DNA from: Kingella sp. (in: b-proteobacteria)
GTDB lineage: Bacteria; Pseudomonadota; Gammaproteobacteria; Burkholderiales; Neisseriaceae
NCBI RefSeq assembly: GCF_030527935.1
Contig: NZ_JAUMZV010000014.1
Span: 1 to 52,901 of the forward strand
Reading direction: 5' to 3'
Length of the DNA stretch: 52,901 nucleotides
Shown here: piece by piece, positions 23,999-32,788 of the stretch
How positions within the stretch are numbered: position 1 is the stretch's first letter
Layout: every line of letters starts with the position of its first letter
The notes under the pieces: generated by a model
Told to the model about the DNA's origin: nothing
Seen by the model: only the letters and a program-made list of their open reading frames with translations
The model's database searches: none
Made by a program: the position numbers and the translations under genes

Positions 23999-24523
23999 TC
24001 ACATTCGGCTCAACTCGCGCTGCAAGGCTTGGATGTTTTGCTGGCGGTCTAGCACGGCACTTTCTAGCTGGCGGATGCGGGCATCGCGGTTGGTGTCGTT
24101 CGCGCCTTTCACAATGCGCCCATCGGCTAGGTTTTGCTTGGCTTGGGCAAGGGCGTTGCGCTCGTTGTTGAGTTCTTGTTCCAAGATGGTGCGCCGTCCG
24201 TTGGCGCGCGCGCTGCTGATTTTGGGCGCGGCAGGCATGGCGGGCTGCATATTGGCAACGGGCACGCTACGCGCGGGTGCTGCGCCGCCGCTGGGGCGGT
24301 AGCTGCTGCGCGAAGCAACGGATGTGCTGCGCGAAGTATCAACAGGCGCATCGTAATGATGTTTGACGCTGGTGTAGCTGCCAATTTTGTTGCCCAAATC
24401 GGCTTTGCCGCTGCCTTTTTTGGCGTTGGATGTGTAGCAGCCTTCGCCGCAGCTGTAAATCTCGGCAATCGCGCCTTGCGATAGGGTTAATAAAACCATG
24501 CTGGTTAAAAGTGTTTTTTTCAT
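23999..24523 (-). CDS. Exported coiled-coil protein, unknown
   Basis: A 174-aa protein with a Sec signal peptide (MKKTLLTSMVLLTLSQGAIA, cleavage after AIA). A short Cys-containing segment follows (EIYSCGEGCYTSN), resembling the start of DUF4124-type periplasmic proteins. Next comes a low-complexity Ser/Pro/Ala linker (residues about 60-100), and a C-terminal coiled coil (ILEQELNNERNALAQAKQNLAD through LQRELSRM) completes it. A periplasmic location is inferred. Specific function is unknown. Confidence 0.7.
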   Translation of the reverse strand: MKKTLLTSMVLLTLSQGAIAEIYSCGEGCYTSNAKKGSGKADLGNKIGSYTSVKHHYDAPVDTSRSTSVASRSSYRPSGGAAPARSVPVANMQPAMPAAPKISSARANGRRTILEQELNNERNALAQAKQNLADGRIVKGANDTNRDARIRQLESAVLDRQQNIQALQRELSRM

Positions 24524-24539
24524 GTTTACAAGTCCTTTT

Positions 24540-26462
24540 TCAGGCTGCCTGAAACTCGCTATCGATTTGTTTGTTAATGGTTTCCAAATCTTCTTGCCAT
24601 TGCAGCCATTCTTCTTCCAATTTTGTTAATTTTACTTTAATTTCGTTGGTTTTTGCTAATGTTTCTTGCAATTTGGCTTTGTTTTCAGGTTGATAGATGC
24701 TTTCTTGCGACAGTATGGCTTCGCACGCTTGTTGCTCGACGGTGAGCTTGGCGATTTCCTTTTCGGCTTGGTCTATTTTTTGTTGCACGGGCTTGCTGCG
24801 GCGGGCGCGTTCTTGCCGCATTTGCGCTTCCTGCCGTTTGGTGTCTTTGCGGCTTTGCGACTGGCTGGATTGTGCGGGCGCGGCGGTGGCGTTTTCTTGC
24901 GCCAGCCGCCATGCGCGGTAGTCGTTTAAATCGCCGTCAAAGGTTTTCAGGCTGCCTTGGTCTATCAATAGGAATTGGTCGGTGGTAGCTTCAATCAGGC
25001 TGCGGTCGTGCGACACCAAAATCAATGCGCCTTCAAAACTTTGCAGCGCAAGGGTGAGCGCGTGGCGCATATCCAAATCCAAGTGGTTGGTGGGTTCGTC
25101 CAGTAGCAGCAGATTGGGCTTTTGCCACACCAGCATGGCAAGGGCGAGCCGTGCTTTTTCGCCGCCCGAAAATGGGGCAATCGGCGCGGTCGCCATGTCG
25201 CCTGCAAACAAAAATCCGCCTAGGAAATTGCGAATATCTTGCTCGCGGGCTTCGGGTGAGAGCTTTTGGATGTGCCACACAGGGCTTTGGTCATCGCGCA
25301 GGGTGTCTAACTGGTGTTGGGCAAAGTAGCCGATGTTGAGCTTGTCGGAGCGGATGATTTGCCCGCTTTGCGGTTTCAGGCTGCCTGAAAGGGCTTTGAT
25401 AAAGGTGGATTTGCCGCTGCCGTTTACGCCGAGCAAGCCGAAGCGTGCGCCGTTTTCCAATGATAAATTGATGTTGCGCAATATGGTTTCCGCGCCGTAG
25501 CCCAAATCGGCGCGTTCCATTTTGAGCAGCGGGTTGGGCAGGTGCTCGGGCGCGGCAAATTCAAACAAAAATTCGTTGTCCAACTGGGCGGGGGCGATTT
25601 TTTCCATTTTTTCCAAGGCTTTGATGCGGCTTTGCGCCTGCGTGGCTTTGGTAGCTTTGGCTTTGAAGCGGTTGATAAACGATTGCAGATGTTGGATTTT
25701 GGCTTGCTGCTTGGCGAACGCGGCTTGCTGGTTTGCCAAGCGTTGGGCGCGTTCTTTCAGGTAGAAATCGTAGCCGCCGCCATAGAGCGTGAGTTTTTGT
25801 TGCGCCAGTTCAAGCGTTTGCGTGGTGGTGGCGTTGAGAAAATCGCGGTCGTGCGAAATGATGATTTGGGTGCAGGACAGGCTGGCAAGGTGGTTTTCCA
25901 GCCACAACACGGTTTCCAAGTCTAGGTGGTTGGTGGGTTCGTCCAGCAGCAGCAAATCGGCGCGGCACATCAGGGCTTGCGCAAGGTTGAGCCGCATCCG
26001 CCAGCCGCCCGAAAAGGCTTTGACGGGCTTGGCGTGTTCGTCTTGCGCAAAACCCAGCCCGCTCAACAGTTTGGCGGCGCGAGCGGGCGCGGAGTAGGCA
26101 TCGATTTCGTCTAATTTGGCGTGCCATTCGGCTTGTTTCATGCCGTCGTTTTCGGCTTCGGCGGCGGCTAAGGCAGCCTGAAAATGCTGTAACTCGGCAT
26201 CGCCCTGCAACACATAATCCAGCGCGGCGGTATCCAGCGCGGGCGTTTCTTGGGCGACGGCGGCGAGCTTCCATGTTTTGGGCAGCAGCAAATCGCCTTT
26301 GTCTTGCCCGATTTCGCCTTTAATCAGCGCAAACAGGCTGGATTTGCCTGTGCCGTTTTTGCCGATTAAGCCGACGCGCTGGCGCGGGTTGATGGTGGCG
26401 GTGGCGTTATCCAGCAGGATTTTGCTGCCGCGTTGCAGGGTGAGATTTTTGATTTCTATCAT
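24540..26462 (-). CDS. ABC-F family ATPase, YheS type
   Basis: A soluble protein with two ABC ATPase domains and no membrane segments; ABC-F proteins act on the ribosome. It is 640 aa, against 637 for E. coli YheS, and the opening (LLDNATATINP, VGLIGKNGTGKSS) is close to YheS. Domain 1 has Walker A GKNGTGKS and signature FSGGWRMRLNLAQAL with LLLDEPTNHLDL. A linker (SYxDRF-like SFINRFKAKATKATQAQSRIKALE) follows. Domain 2 has GVNGSGKS and FSGGEKARLALAML. The C-terminal extension is a coiled coil. DUS-encoded SGSLKPQSG and QGSLKTFDGD peptides lie in domain 2. Confidence 0.92.
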   Translation of the reverse strand: MIEIKNLTLQRGSKILLDNATATINPRQRVGLIGKNGTGKSSLFALIKGEIGQDKGDLLLPKTWKLAAVAQETPALDTAALDYVLQGDAELQHFQAALAAAEAENDGMKQAEWHAKLDEIDAYSAPARAAKLLSGLGFAQDEHAKPVKAFSGGWRMRLNLAQALMCRADLLLLDEPTNHLDLETVLWLENHLASLSCTQIIISHDRDFLNATTTQTLELAQQKLTLYGGGYDFYLKERAQRLANQQAAFAKQQAKIQHLQSFINRFKAKATKATQAQSRIKALEKMEKIAPAQLDNEFLFEFAAPEHLPNPLLKMERADLGYGAETILRNINLSLENGARFGLLGVNGSGKSTFIKALSGSLKPQSGQIIRSDKLNIGYFAQHQLDTLRDDQSPVWHIQKLSPEAREQDIRNFLGGFLFAGDMATAPIAPFSGGEKARLALAMLVWQKPNLLLLDEPTNHLDLDMRHALTLALQSFEGALILVSHDRSLIEATTDQFLLIDQGSLKTFDGDLNDYRAWRLAQENATAAPAQSSQSQSRKDTKRQEAQMRQERARRSKPVQQKIDQAEKEIAKLTVEQQACEAILSQESIYQPENKAKLQETLAKTNEIKVKLTKLEEEWLQWQEDLETINKQIDSEFQAA

Positions 26463-26508
26463 TTTTGTTTACAGAGATGGATTTCAGGCTGCCTTTTGCG
26501 GTGGCGGT

Positions 26509-27558
26509 TTAGAAGCGGTAATACGACCAATTGGGGTCGTATTCGCAGCTGATGGTGGTGGGCAGCGGGCATTGTTCGCACAGCGTGGCGGTTTTTTCCA
26601 CCAAGCCTGCGGGGTTGCTGCTGTAATACATGGTGCGCGTGCCGTTGGTCATATTCATGACGCTCAATGTGAAAATGCCTTGCTGGTTTAGGCTGGCTTC
26701 GGCTTCTACATTGTCTTGCAGCTCGTAGGCGGCATCCAAATCGGCTTTGCTGGCTAACTGCGCTTCCACGCACACCACCCAGCCCATATCGGCGCGACCG
26801 AGCAGGCTGGCGGCGGATTCGTTGCGCATCAGCACCAAAGCGTCTTGCTCTCGGTCTTCGTCTTCTTCAATTTGGTATGTGCCAAACTGCCATTCTGGCT
26901 CGGGGTAAACGCCTGTGTAGCCCAGTTCTCGCCACATTTGGTTGAGCTTTTCGGGCAGCGCGGTAAACGACATGGCGCGTTCGGGGGCAATGTTGTCCAC
27001 AAAATCTACCATGCCGATTTTAACGCTGGCTGCCCATTCACCAATAATATGGTCTAGCATGATGATTGCTATGTTTTGGGCATGGTCGCACATATCAGTG
27101 GGGATAGGCCTGGTGAACGCGATTTCCAGCGCGGGCAGCATCCGCCATTCGTTCAACGCGATGGCAACGTCGCTCGTGTTCAAAAGAAAATCACCTATGC
27201 CAATGCCAAAATCGTCAATGCTCAAATCGGGCGCAACACTGCTCTCTGGCGAGCGAAACGCGCGAACGTGGTAACGCTGGGTCTGCGCCAATTCCGCCAA
27301 GGCTTGCACTTGCGGAAAGTGTTCACGGATGCCTTCGGCTGAAAAAACCAAGCTGGGCAAATCATTCAAATTGGGCGCATTGCCTTCCCGTTCCACAATG
27401 CACTCGGGGCAAAATTGGCGCAGCAAATCATTGGCTTGTTCTACAAACTCAATGTCGCTTAACTGCGCCAACTGCGCTTCTTGCTGCTGCCACGCCGCCC
27501 AAAATTGGCGGGCGTTTTGGCGCAGGGCGCGGATTTGGGATAGATGAGGGTTGGTCAT
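26509..27558 (-). CDS. Uncharacterised 349-aa protein
   Basis: I do not recognise this protein. It has no signal peptide or membrane helix, is acidic, and appears to be cytoplasmic. An N-terminal helical part (residues 1-50, HLSQIRALRQNARQFWAAWQQQEAQ) precedes a mixed alpha/beta region. Notable pieces are LSIDDFGIGIGDFLL, LGYTGVYPEPEWQFGTYQIEEDEDREQDALVLMRN and GIFTLSVMNMTNGTRTMYY. The start follows CAAGGAGCAAG, a strong ribosome binding site, which supports expression. It lies downstream of a possible TIM-barrel gene on the same strand, separated by repeat DNA. Confidence 0.65.
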   Translation of the reverse strand: MTNPHLSQIRALRQNARQFWAAWQQQEAQLAQLSDIEFVEQANDLLRQFCPECIVEREGNAPNLNDLPSLVFSAEGIREHFPQVQALAELAQTQRYHVRAFRSPESSVAPDLSIDDFGIGIGDFLLNTSDVAIALNEWRMLPALEIAFTRPIPTDMCDHAQNIAIIMLDHIIGEWAASVKIGMVDFVDNIAPERAMSFTALPEKLNQMWRELGYTGVYPEPEWQFGTYQIEEDEDREQDALVLMRNESAASLLGRADMGWVVCVEAQLASKADLDAAYELQDNVEAEASLNQQGIFTLSVMNMTNGTRTMYYSSNPAGLVEKTATLCEQCPLPTTISCEYDPNWSYYRF

Positions 27559-27617
27559 TTTCTTGCTCCTTGGGTTGGGGGGAATGCAGTTAAAACGGGG
27601 TTGGGCGATGCGAAACG

Positions 27618-27720
27618 GTTTTAGCTTCGCAACTCCACTACGCTGCGCAGGCTGCCTTTACTGGCTGGCATGGCGCAATGCCAAAGGCAGCCTGAAACAG
27701 CGTTTACGGGTTCTAAAATT
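27618..27720. repeat. GCGTAGC-type repeat with DUS variants
   Basis: TTTTAGCTTCGCAACTCCACTACGCTGCGCAGGCTGCC, then AGGCAGCCTGAAAC and GGGTTCTAAAAT. It is a member of the DUS-linked family that recurs at 37190-37226. Confidence 0.5.
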
Positions 27721-28386
27721 TTACCTTTTCATATACTCGCACACTTTATCAATCTGCTCGGCGATGCTGCCTGAAAACTGGTTATCAAAAAACGCGCTGC
27801 CGATGGTGAACGCCCACGGTTGCGCGGCTTTGAGTTCGTCCAGCCGTTGATAGCTGTTTACGCTGCCTGCGATGCACACGGGGATGGGCACGCTTTTCAC
27901 CAGCTCGGCGTTGAGTTGAGCCGCGTCGCCTGTGTAGCGGTAGCCGAGCAAATCTATGCCGTGCACGCCTTGGGCGGCGTAGCTTTGCGCTTCGGCGATG
28001 ATGTCGGTGATGTTGCCGCTCAGGATGGTGGGGCGTTCGGCAAGCTCGCCCACAAAGGGCATATATTTCAAGCGGTTGGCTTGGCAAAATTGGTTGATGG
28101 ATGGGTAGAATTTTGTGCCCATCAAAATATCGCAGCCGCATTCTAGCGCGGCTTCTGCGCCTGCTAAGCCTGCGTCTTCGGTGTATTCCACCACTTCTAA
28201 AAACGTGGTTTTGCCGTCTGCTTTCATCAGGGCAAATAAGTCTTTCATTTCTTGGCGCGACAGCGGTTCTTCTTTGAAGCCCCAAAATTGGGCTTGGCTG
28301 TGGCGGTTTTGCAGGTAGATTTCGCGGGCGTTGGCAACGGTGTGGTCGTTGTGGGTGAGCATAACGATTAAGTGGGGCGTGGGCAT
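27721..28386 (-). CDS. Predicted beta/alpha-barrel protein of unknown function
   Basis: A 221-aa protein with the repeating strand-helix pattern of a phosphate-binding TIM barrel. Its strands read LIVMLTHND, TTFLEVVEY, CGCDILMGT, KYMPFVGEL, GVHGIDLLGYRYTGD, VPIPVCIAGSVNS and PWAFTIGSAFFD. The AGSVNSYQRL and FTIGSAFF segments resemble the C-terminal phosphate-binding loops of HisA/HisF, NanE and ribulose-phosphate-type barrels. The exact reaction is not evident. The start follows AAGGAACAACACC. The gene stands alone, with DUS on both sides. Confidence 0.7.
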   Translation of the reverse strand: MPTPHLIVMLTHNDHTVANAREIYLQNRHSQAQFWGFKEEPLSRQEMKDLFALMKADGKTTFLEVVEYTEDAGLAGAEAALECGCDILMGTKFYPSINQFCQANRLKYMPFVGELAERPTILSGNITDIIAEAQSYAAQGVHGIDLLGYRYTGDAAQLNAELVKSVPIPVCIAGSVNSYQRLDELKAAQPWAFTIGSAFFDNQFSGSIAEQIDKVCEYMKR

Positions 28387-28473
28387 GGTGTTGTTCCTTA
28401 ATGGGTGGGCGGGATGCGGTTTCAGGCTGCCTTGGTCGGTTTTATTTTGTTATGAACATAGGCAGCCTGAAAA

Positions 28474-29142
28474 CTAAATTTGCCAATCAATCGGCACGAT
28501 GCCGTGTTGCGCTAGATAAGCGTTGGCTTGGGAAAAATGCTTGCAACCAAAAAAGCCGCGATAGGCAGACAGCGGCGATGGATGCGGCGCGGTGAGCACC
28601 AGATGGCGGCGGCGGTCTATCATCGCGCCTTTTTTCTGCGCGTGGCTGCCCCACAGCATGAACACGATGTTTTGGCGATGCGCGTTAAGCTGGGCGATGA
28701 CGCGGTCGGTAAAGGTTTCCCAGCCAAGGTTGGCGTGCGAATGCGCTTGGTGGGCGCGCACGGTGAGCACGGTGTTGAGCAGCAACACGCCCTGCTCCGC
28801 CCAATGGTTTAGGCAGCCTGAAACGGGGATTTGGAAGCCAGCGATGTCGTCCGCCAATTCTTTATAAATGTTCACCAGCGATGGCGGCACGCTGATGCCG
28901 TGTTGCACCGAAAACGCCAGCCCGTGCGCTTGATGCTCGCCATGATACGGGTCTTGCCCAAGGATAACGATTTTGGTTTGGGCAAACTCGGTGAGCTTAA
29001 AGGCGTTGAACACATCGGCAGCGGGCGGATAGATGGTTTGCCCGCTTTGGCGTTCGGCGCGAACGGTGGCGAGAATGTGTTGAAAATAGGGCTGGGCTTT
29101 TTCTGCGGCAAGGGCATCGTGCCAAGTCTGCATAGACTGCAT
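28474..29142 (-). CDS. ung: Uracil-DNA glycosylase
   Basis: Removes uracil from DNA as the first step of base-excision repair. It is 222 aa, normal for family 1. The catalytic water-activating Asp64 lies in GQDPYHG, FSVQHGISVPPSLVNIYKEL follows, LLLNTVLTVR and VFMLWGSHAQKK are present, and HPSPLSAYRGFFGCKHF supplies the catalytic His and the DNA-intercalation loop. The start follows AAAGGACAACCCC. A DUS encodes VSGCLNHW in place of a surface segment (near 28811). Confidence 0.96.
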   Translation of the reverse strand: MQSMQTWHDALAAEKAQPYFQHILATVRAERQSGQTIYPPAADVFNAFKLTEFAQTKIVILGQDPYHGEHQAHGLAFSVQHGISVPPSLVNIYKELADDIAGFQIPVSGCLNHWAEQGVLLLNTVLTVRAHQAHSHANLGWETFTDRVIAQLNAHRQNIVFMLWGSHAQKKGAMIDRRRHLVLTAPHPSPLSAYRGFFGCKHFSQANAYLAQHGIVPIDWQI

Positions 29143-29264
29143 GGGGTTGTCCTTTGGGATGACGCCGTTTCAGGCTGCCTATGATGCGGCATTAGGCAGC
29201 ATGAAAACTGGGCGCGTTGGGATGGTTTGAAAAATGCTTTTCAGGCTGCCTTGCTTAATCCGCA

Positions 29265-29798
29265 TCAGCATGATGCAGCCTGAAAGCGATGCAGCGCGGC
29301 ATCCACTCTGGCTCGCGCTTCTGCATAACGGATGCCGTGCGTGTAATCGCGCACCAGCGGATGCTCGGCTTGATGCGGCGCGATAAACGGGCGGCGACCA
29401 TCAGGCTGCGTGTTCACATTGCAATGCAAAAACATCGTGCTCGGCTCGTAGCCCATGATGCGGTTGCAAATCATGCCGAAATAAGTGGCTTCGTGGTCGT
29501 CATCAAAATGGGCGCGGTAGTCGTTGAAACTGGCTTCGCTCATCGACACCCACACGCCATACTCCAACGTTTCTTCGTGGTCAATAATCGGAATGTCCAG
29601 CACCACGCGGATAAAGCGGTCGGTTTGGTCGGGATAGCGGATGATGCAAAAATTATCATCGCACTCGGCTTGGAACTCGGCGCGTTGCGCTGCGGAAAGC
29701 TCGGCATACGGGTCGGGCGCAATAAAGCCCAGCGCGGGTAAATCTTCGTGCGTTTCGTGGCAAACGGTGCAAGTGTAGTTTGTTGAATGGTCTGTCAT
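29265..29798 (-). CDS. DUF2199 family protein
   Basis: A 177-aa soluble protein beginning with a Cys-x2-Cys zinc-ribbon-like segment (YTCTVCHETHEDLPALGF). It continues with the DUF2199 pattern: a DDNFCIIRYPDQTDRFIRVVLDIPI strand region, EYGVWVSMSEASFNDY, and GRRPFIAPHQAEHPLVRDYTHGI near the end. The family's function is unknown; members are widespread and often stand alone. The start follows CAAGGATAATTTA. The last residues (FQAASC) are DUS-encoded, so the C-terminus has been shaped by an uptake sequence. Confidence 0.8.
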   Translation of the reverse strand: MTDHSTNYTCTVCHETHEDLPALGFIAPDPYAELSAAQRAEFQAECDDNFCIIRYPDQTDRFIRVVLDIPIIDHEETLEYGVWVSMSEASFNDYRAHFDDDHEATYFGMICNRIMGYEPSTMFLHCNVNTQPDGRRPFIAPHQAEHPLVRDYTHGIRYAEARARVDAALHRFQAASC

Positions 29799-29834
29799 TA
29801 AATTATCCTTGTGATGATGCCGTTATCCATTTTC

Positions 29835-29892
29835 AGGCTGCCTTTTGATAATAATAGGCAGCCTGAAAACCATAAGGCAGCCTGAAAGCACC
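29835..29892. repeat. Three DUS copies after darP
   Basis: TTTTCAGGCTGCCT, AGGCAGCCTGAAAA and AAGGCAGCCTGAAAG. The first two face each other and can form a terminator hairpin for darP on the minus strand. Confidence 0.65.
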
Positions 29893-29909
29893 CCAACCAC
29901 GCCAGCAAA

Positions 29910-30416
29910 CTACTCCACTTCATGCCCTTCCATCACCGCTTTCAACTCCTGATACAACGCGCGAAAATTCTTCGGTGGCTTGTTCAACTCCGCTTCCTTA
30001 CGCGCATTGCGAATCAGCGTGCGCAGCGTGCCCACATCCGCGTGCGGAAAATCCGACACAAACGCCGTCAGCGCATCATCGCTTGCCAGCAAACGGCTAC
30101 GCGCCTGCTCCACCCGCTGCAAAAAAGCATTGTGCGCTTGGTTATCACCTTTAAGCCGCGCCAAAAAATCGCGGATGGGCGCGGGGTCAATATCGCGCAT
30201 CAGCCGCCCAATATATTGGCGTTGGCGTTTCAACGCGCTGTTGGAAGTAATCTTTTTATACTCGCGGATGGCATCCAGCAAATCTTCAGGCAGCGCGAGC
30301 TTTTTGATGGTTTCGCTGGATAACGCGGTTAATTCCATGCCCAAATCTTGCAGCGCATCCATCTGTTTTTTCATTTGGGTTTTGCTTACCCATTCTTCTT
30401 CGTTTTGGTTTTCCAT
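29910..30416 (-). CDS. darP: Ribosome biogenesis factor DarP (YjgA/DUF615)
   Basis: A late 50S-subunit assembly factor in E. coli, a small all-helical RNA-binding protein. The 168-aa product contains VSKTQMKKQMDALQDLGMEL, LPEDLLDAIREYKKI and RQRQYIGRLMRDIDPAPIRDFL, the family core. It is divergent from pmbA across a 373-base gap, the same arrangement as in E. coli. The ribosome binding site is weak. A related repeat element lies in the shared upstream region. Confidence 0.9.
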   Translation of the reverse strand: MENQNEEEWVSKTQMKKQMDALQDLGMELTALSSETIKKLALPEDLLDAIREYKKITSNSALKRQRQYIGRLMRDIDPAPIRDFLARLKGDNQAHNAFLQRVEQARSRLLASDDALTAFVSDFPHADVGTLRTLIRNARKEAELNKPPKNFRALYQELKAVMEGHEVE

Positions 30417-30465
30417 AGCCGTTTATATTGGTTTACAAAGGGCGCAATCATAGCAAAAAAACATT

Positions 30466-30627
30466 AGGGGCTGCTTACATTTGCTATGACGACGGCTTTT
30501 GCGTCATAAAACAGCATCTGCCACGTTGCCAATCCTCGCAAGGTGTTCAACCTTGCTGCGGTTTGCGCCTTGCATCTGCTATTTTCTGACACAAAATCCG
30601 CTTCGCCACCCAATGCAAGCAGCCTCT
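30466..30627. repeat. 162-bp inverted-repeat element in the darP-pmbA gap
   Basis: The ends AGGGGCTGCTTACATTTG and CAATGCAAGCAGCCTCT are near-perfect inverse repeats (about 14 of 17 positions). The interior contains the hairpin GCAAGGTGTTCAACCTTGC, as in the 11473-11634 element, and the overall length is identical. It appears to be a diverged relative. No gene is seen in 30417-30789. Confidence 0.5.
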
Positions 30628-30789
30628 AAAGCAGCCTGAAAAAGTCGGGATAACCACCCTGCCCCATTCACAACAAAATAGCGTGATTAGCAAAAGATTG
30701 CCATCTTTAGACATCTTTAATTTTTTTAACGCCCAATCAGCCTGAAAACCGCTAAAATCCAGCCGTTTTTTGTTCACAAAGACCCTTCA

Positions 30790-32118
30790 ATGTTCCAACA
30801 CACCGCCGATGAACTCAAACAAGCCGCGCAAACCGCGCTTGAACTCGCCCAGCAAAAAGGCGCAACCGCCGCCGAAGTAGATTTAAGCGAATCGCTGGGG
30901 CAAAGCGTGCAAGTGCGCTGGCGCGAAATTGAACAAATAGAATATCAACAAGACAAATCGCTGGATATAACCGTGTTCGTGGGGCACAGCAAAGGCCGCG
31001 CCAGCACCGCCGATTTATCGCCTGCCGCCCTAGCCAGCACCGTTCAAGCTGCCTGCGACATCGCCCGCCACACCGCCGCCGACCCCTTTGCAGGCATCGC
31101 CGATGCCAGCCTAATGGCAACGCACATCGCCGATTTAGACCGCTACCACGAATGGGATTTATCCAGCGAAAACGCCATCACCATCGCCAAAGAATGCGAA
31201 GAAGCCGCGCTATCCGCCGACAGCCGCATCAGCAATTCCGAAGGCGCAAGCGTGAACACCGCGCATTTTCAATTTGTGTACGCCAATTCGCACGGCTTTT
31301 GCCAACACCAGCGCGGCACCCGCCACAGCCTATCGTGCAGCGTGGTGGCCAGCGATGCCAACGGCATGGAACGCGATTATTGGTACGACATCGCCTGCGA
31401 CCGCCAAGATTTAGACACCCCCGCCCACATCGGCAACATCGCCGCAGAGCGCGCCACCCGCCGCCTAGCCCCGCAAAGCGTTGCCACAGGCAGCTACCCC
31501 ATTCTTTTTGATGCCACCATCGCCAACAGCTTAATCGGGCATATTGTGGGCGGCTTAACAGGTGGCGCACTCTATCGCCAAAGCAGCTTCTTGCAAGACA
31601 GTCTCGGCACGCAAATTCTCCCCAGCTTCATCAGTTTACGCGAAGAACCACACATCTCCCGCGCCCTAGGCAGCACCTATTTTGACAGCGAAGGCGTTGC
31701 CACCCAGCCGCGCTTTGTGATTGAAAACGGCATCGTGCGCGGCTATTTTTTAGACAGTTACAGCGCGCGCAAGCTCAACCAAACCAGCACAGGCAACGCA
31801 GGCGGCGCACACAATCTTTATCTAACCGCCACCGAAAACAGCCAAACCGCCCTGCTCAAACAAATGGGCACAGGCTTGCTCATCACCGAACTGATGGGAC
31901 AAGGCGTGAATATGCTTACAGGCGATTATTCGCGCGGCGCAGCGGGATTTTGGGTGGAAAATGGCATCATCAGCCACCCCGTTTCAGGCATCACCATTGC
32001 AGGCAGCCTGAAAGAAATGTTGCACAACATCATCGCCACGAGCAGCGATTTTCGCCGCAACGCCAGCAGCAAAATCGGCTCAATTCTCATCAGCAGCATG
32101 ACCGTTGCAGGAGCATAA
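30790..32118 (+). CDS. pmbA: PmbA/TldE-type metalloprotease subunit
   Basis: Non-catalytic partner of TldD in the TldD/TldE protease that trims peptides such as microcins and modified peptide antibiotics in E. coli. It is 442 aa, normal for PmbA. Features include VRWREIEQIEYQQDKSLDITVFVGHSKGRASTADLS, the LIGHIVGGLTGGALYRQSSFL block, DSEGVATQPRFVIENGIVRGYFLDSYSARKL and the C-terminal GDYSRGAAGFWVENGII. The HExxxH metal site of TldD is absent, as expected for this subunit. tldD is not in the window. A DUS encodes AGSLKEML near the end. Confidence 0.94.
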   Translation: MFQHTADELKQAAQTALELAQQKGATAAEVDLSESLGQSVQVRWREIEQIEYQQDKSLDITVFVGHSKGRASTADLSPAALASTVQAACDIARHTAADPFAGIADASLMATHIADLDRYHEWDLSSENAITIAKECEEAALSADSRISNSEGASVNTAHFQFVYANSHGFCQHQRGTRHSLSCSVVASDANGMERDYWYDIACDRQDLDTPAHIGNIAAERATRRLAPQSVATGSYPILFDATIANSLIGHIVGGLTGGALYRQSSFLQDSLGTQILPSFISLREEPHISRALGSTYFDSEGVATQPRFVIENGIVRGYFLDSYSARKLNQTSTGNAGGAHNLYLTATENSQTALLKQMGTGLLITELMGQGVNMLTGDYSRGAAGFWVENGIISHPVSGITIAGSLKEMLHNIIATSSDFRRNASSKIGSILISSMTVAGA

Positions 32119-32120
32119 CC

Positions 32121-32477
32121 ATGACACGCCAACCACATATTTTTTTCATCGTACTTTCCGCCGCCTTTATGCCAATCACCGCCGATGCCTGCGCCCGAAT
32201 GCAGCCCGTTGCCGCGTTTGTGGTGCTCAACGACCAAGACGGCGACCGCGCCCTAAACCTAACCGAATGGCTTGCCGCCAGCACAGGCGACAATTTAATC
32301 GCTTCGTTCAAGCTCAACGACCCCGAAGAATTTGCCCTTTACGATATTGACCACAACGGCGTGGTGGAAGCGCGAGAATTGGGGTTTAACTCGATACACT
32401 ATCGCACCGACCCTTGCTTGCGCATCCAATCATCCAATTTTATAAACTTGAACGCCAGCAGCGTTGCCCTGCATTAA
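32121..32477 (+). CDS. Exported EF-hand protein
   Basis: A 118-aa protein with a signal peptide (MTRQPHIFFIVLSAAFMPITADA). It carries two EF-hand-like calcium loops: DQDGDRALNLTE (acidic residues at loop positions 1, 3, 5 and 12) and DIDHNGVVEARE (positions 1, 3, 5 and 12). A periplasmic calcium-binding role is inferred; its partner is unknown. The start at 32121 follows GGAGCATAACC and lies 2 bases after the pmbA stop, so the two are probably co-transcribed. The longer upstream frame overlapping pmbA is rejected. Confidence 0.75.
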   Translation: MTRQPHIFFIVLSAAFMPITADACARMQPVAAFVVLNDQDGDRALNLTEWLAASTGDNLIASFKLNDPEEFALYDIDHNGVVEARELGFNSIHYRTDPCLRIQSSNFINLNASSVALH

Positions 32478-32488
32478 ATCCGCTTAAT

Positions 32489-32531
32489 AGGCAGCCTGAA
32501 AATGGGAAAACAGCATTTTCAGGCTGCCTAT
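32489..32531 (+). terminator. Inverted DUS terminator after the EF-hand gene
   Basis: AGGCAGCCTGAAAATG and CATTTTCAGGCTGCCT form a 16-bp stem 10 bases after the stop; it would end the pmbA transcript. Confidence 0.75.
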
Positions 32532-32576
32532 TGGTGTATAGCATGAATGCGCAAACAATTAGGCAGCCTGAAAACT

Positions 32577-32669
32577 AAAATGAAGCGGCGACGGCTCGTC
32601 GCCAACTGGTGCAATCTGTCGGCGAACCGCCGACGCTTCATCGTTTGCAGATTTGGCAAAGATTTCAGC
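32577..32669 (+). repeat. Twin-hairpin intergenic element, copy 2
   Basis: AAAATGAAGCGGCGACGG begins the element. It has two 7-bp-stem, 3-base-loop hairpins, GGCGACGGCTCGTCGCC (32587-32603) and GTCGGCGAACCGCCGAC (32618-32634). It ends in GCTTCATCGTTTGC and GCAAAGATTTCAG. The outer TGAAGCGGCG and CGCCGACGCTTCA also pair. A DUS precedes it. No gene is present between the EF-hand gene and the HerA-like gene. Confidence 0.7.
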
Positions 32670-32788
32670 TTTCACATTGATACACGCCCAATCCATCCCG
32701 CCCACCATATAGGCAGCAGCCTGAAAACCCCCGCCATACGCCAAACCCTTTTTCAGGCTGCCCCATCCCACCCACAAGGAAACCCATC

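Noticed and set aside
32559..32777. Open frames across the gap before the HerA-like gene
   Set aside because: Translation of the twin-hairpin element and DUS only.
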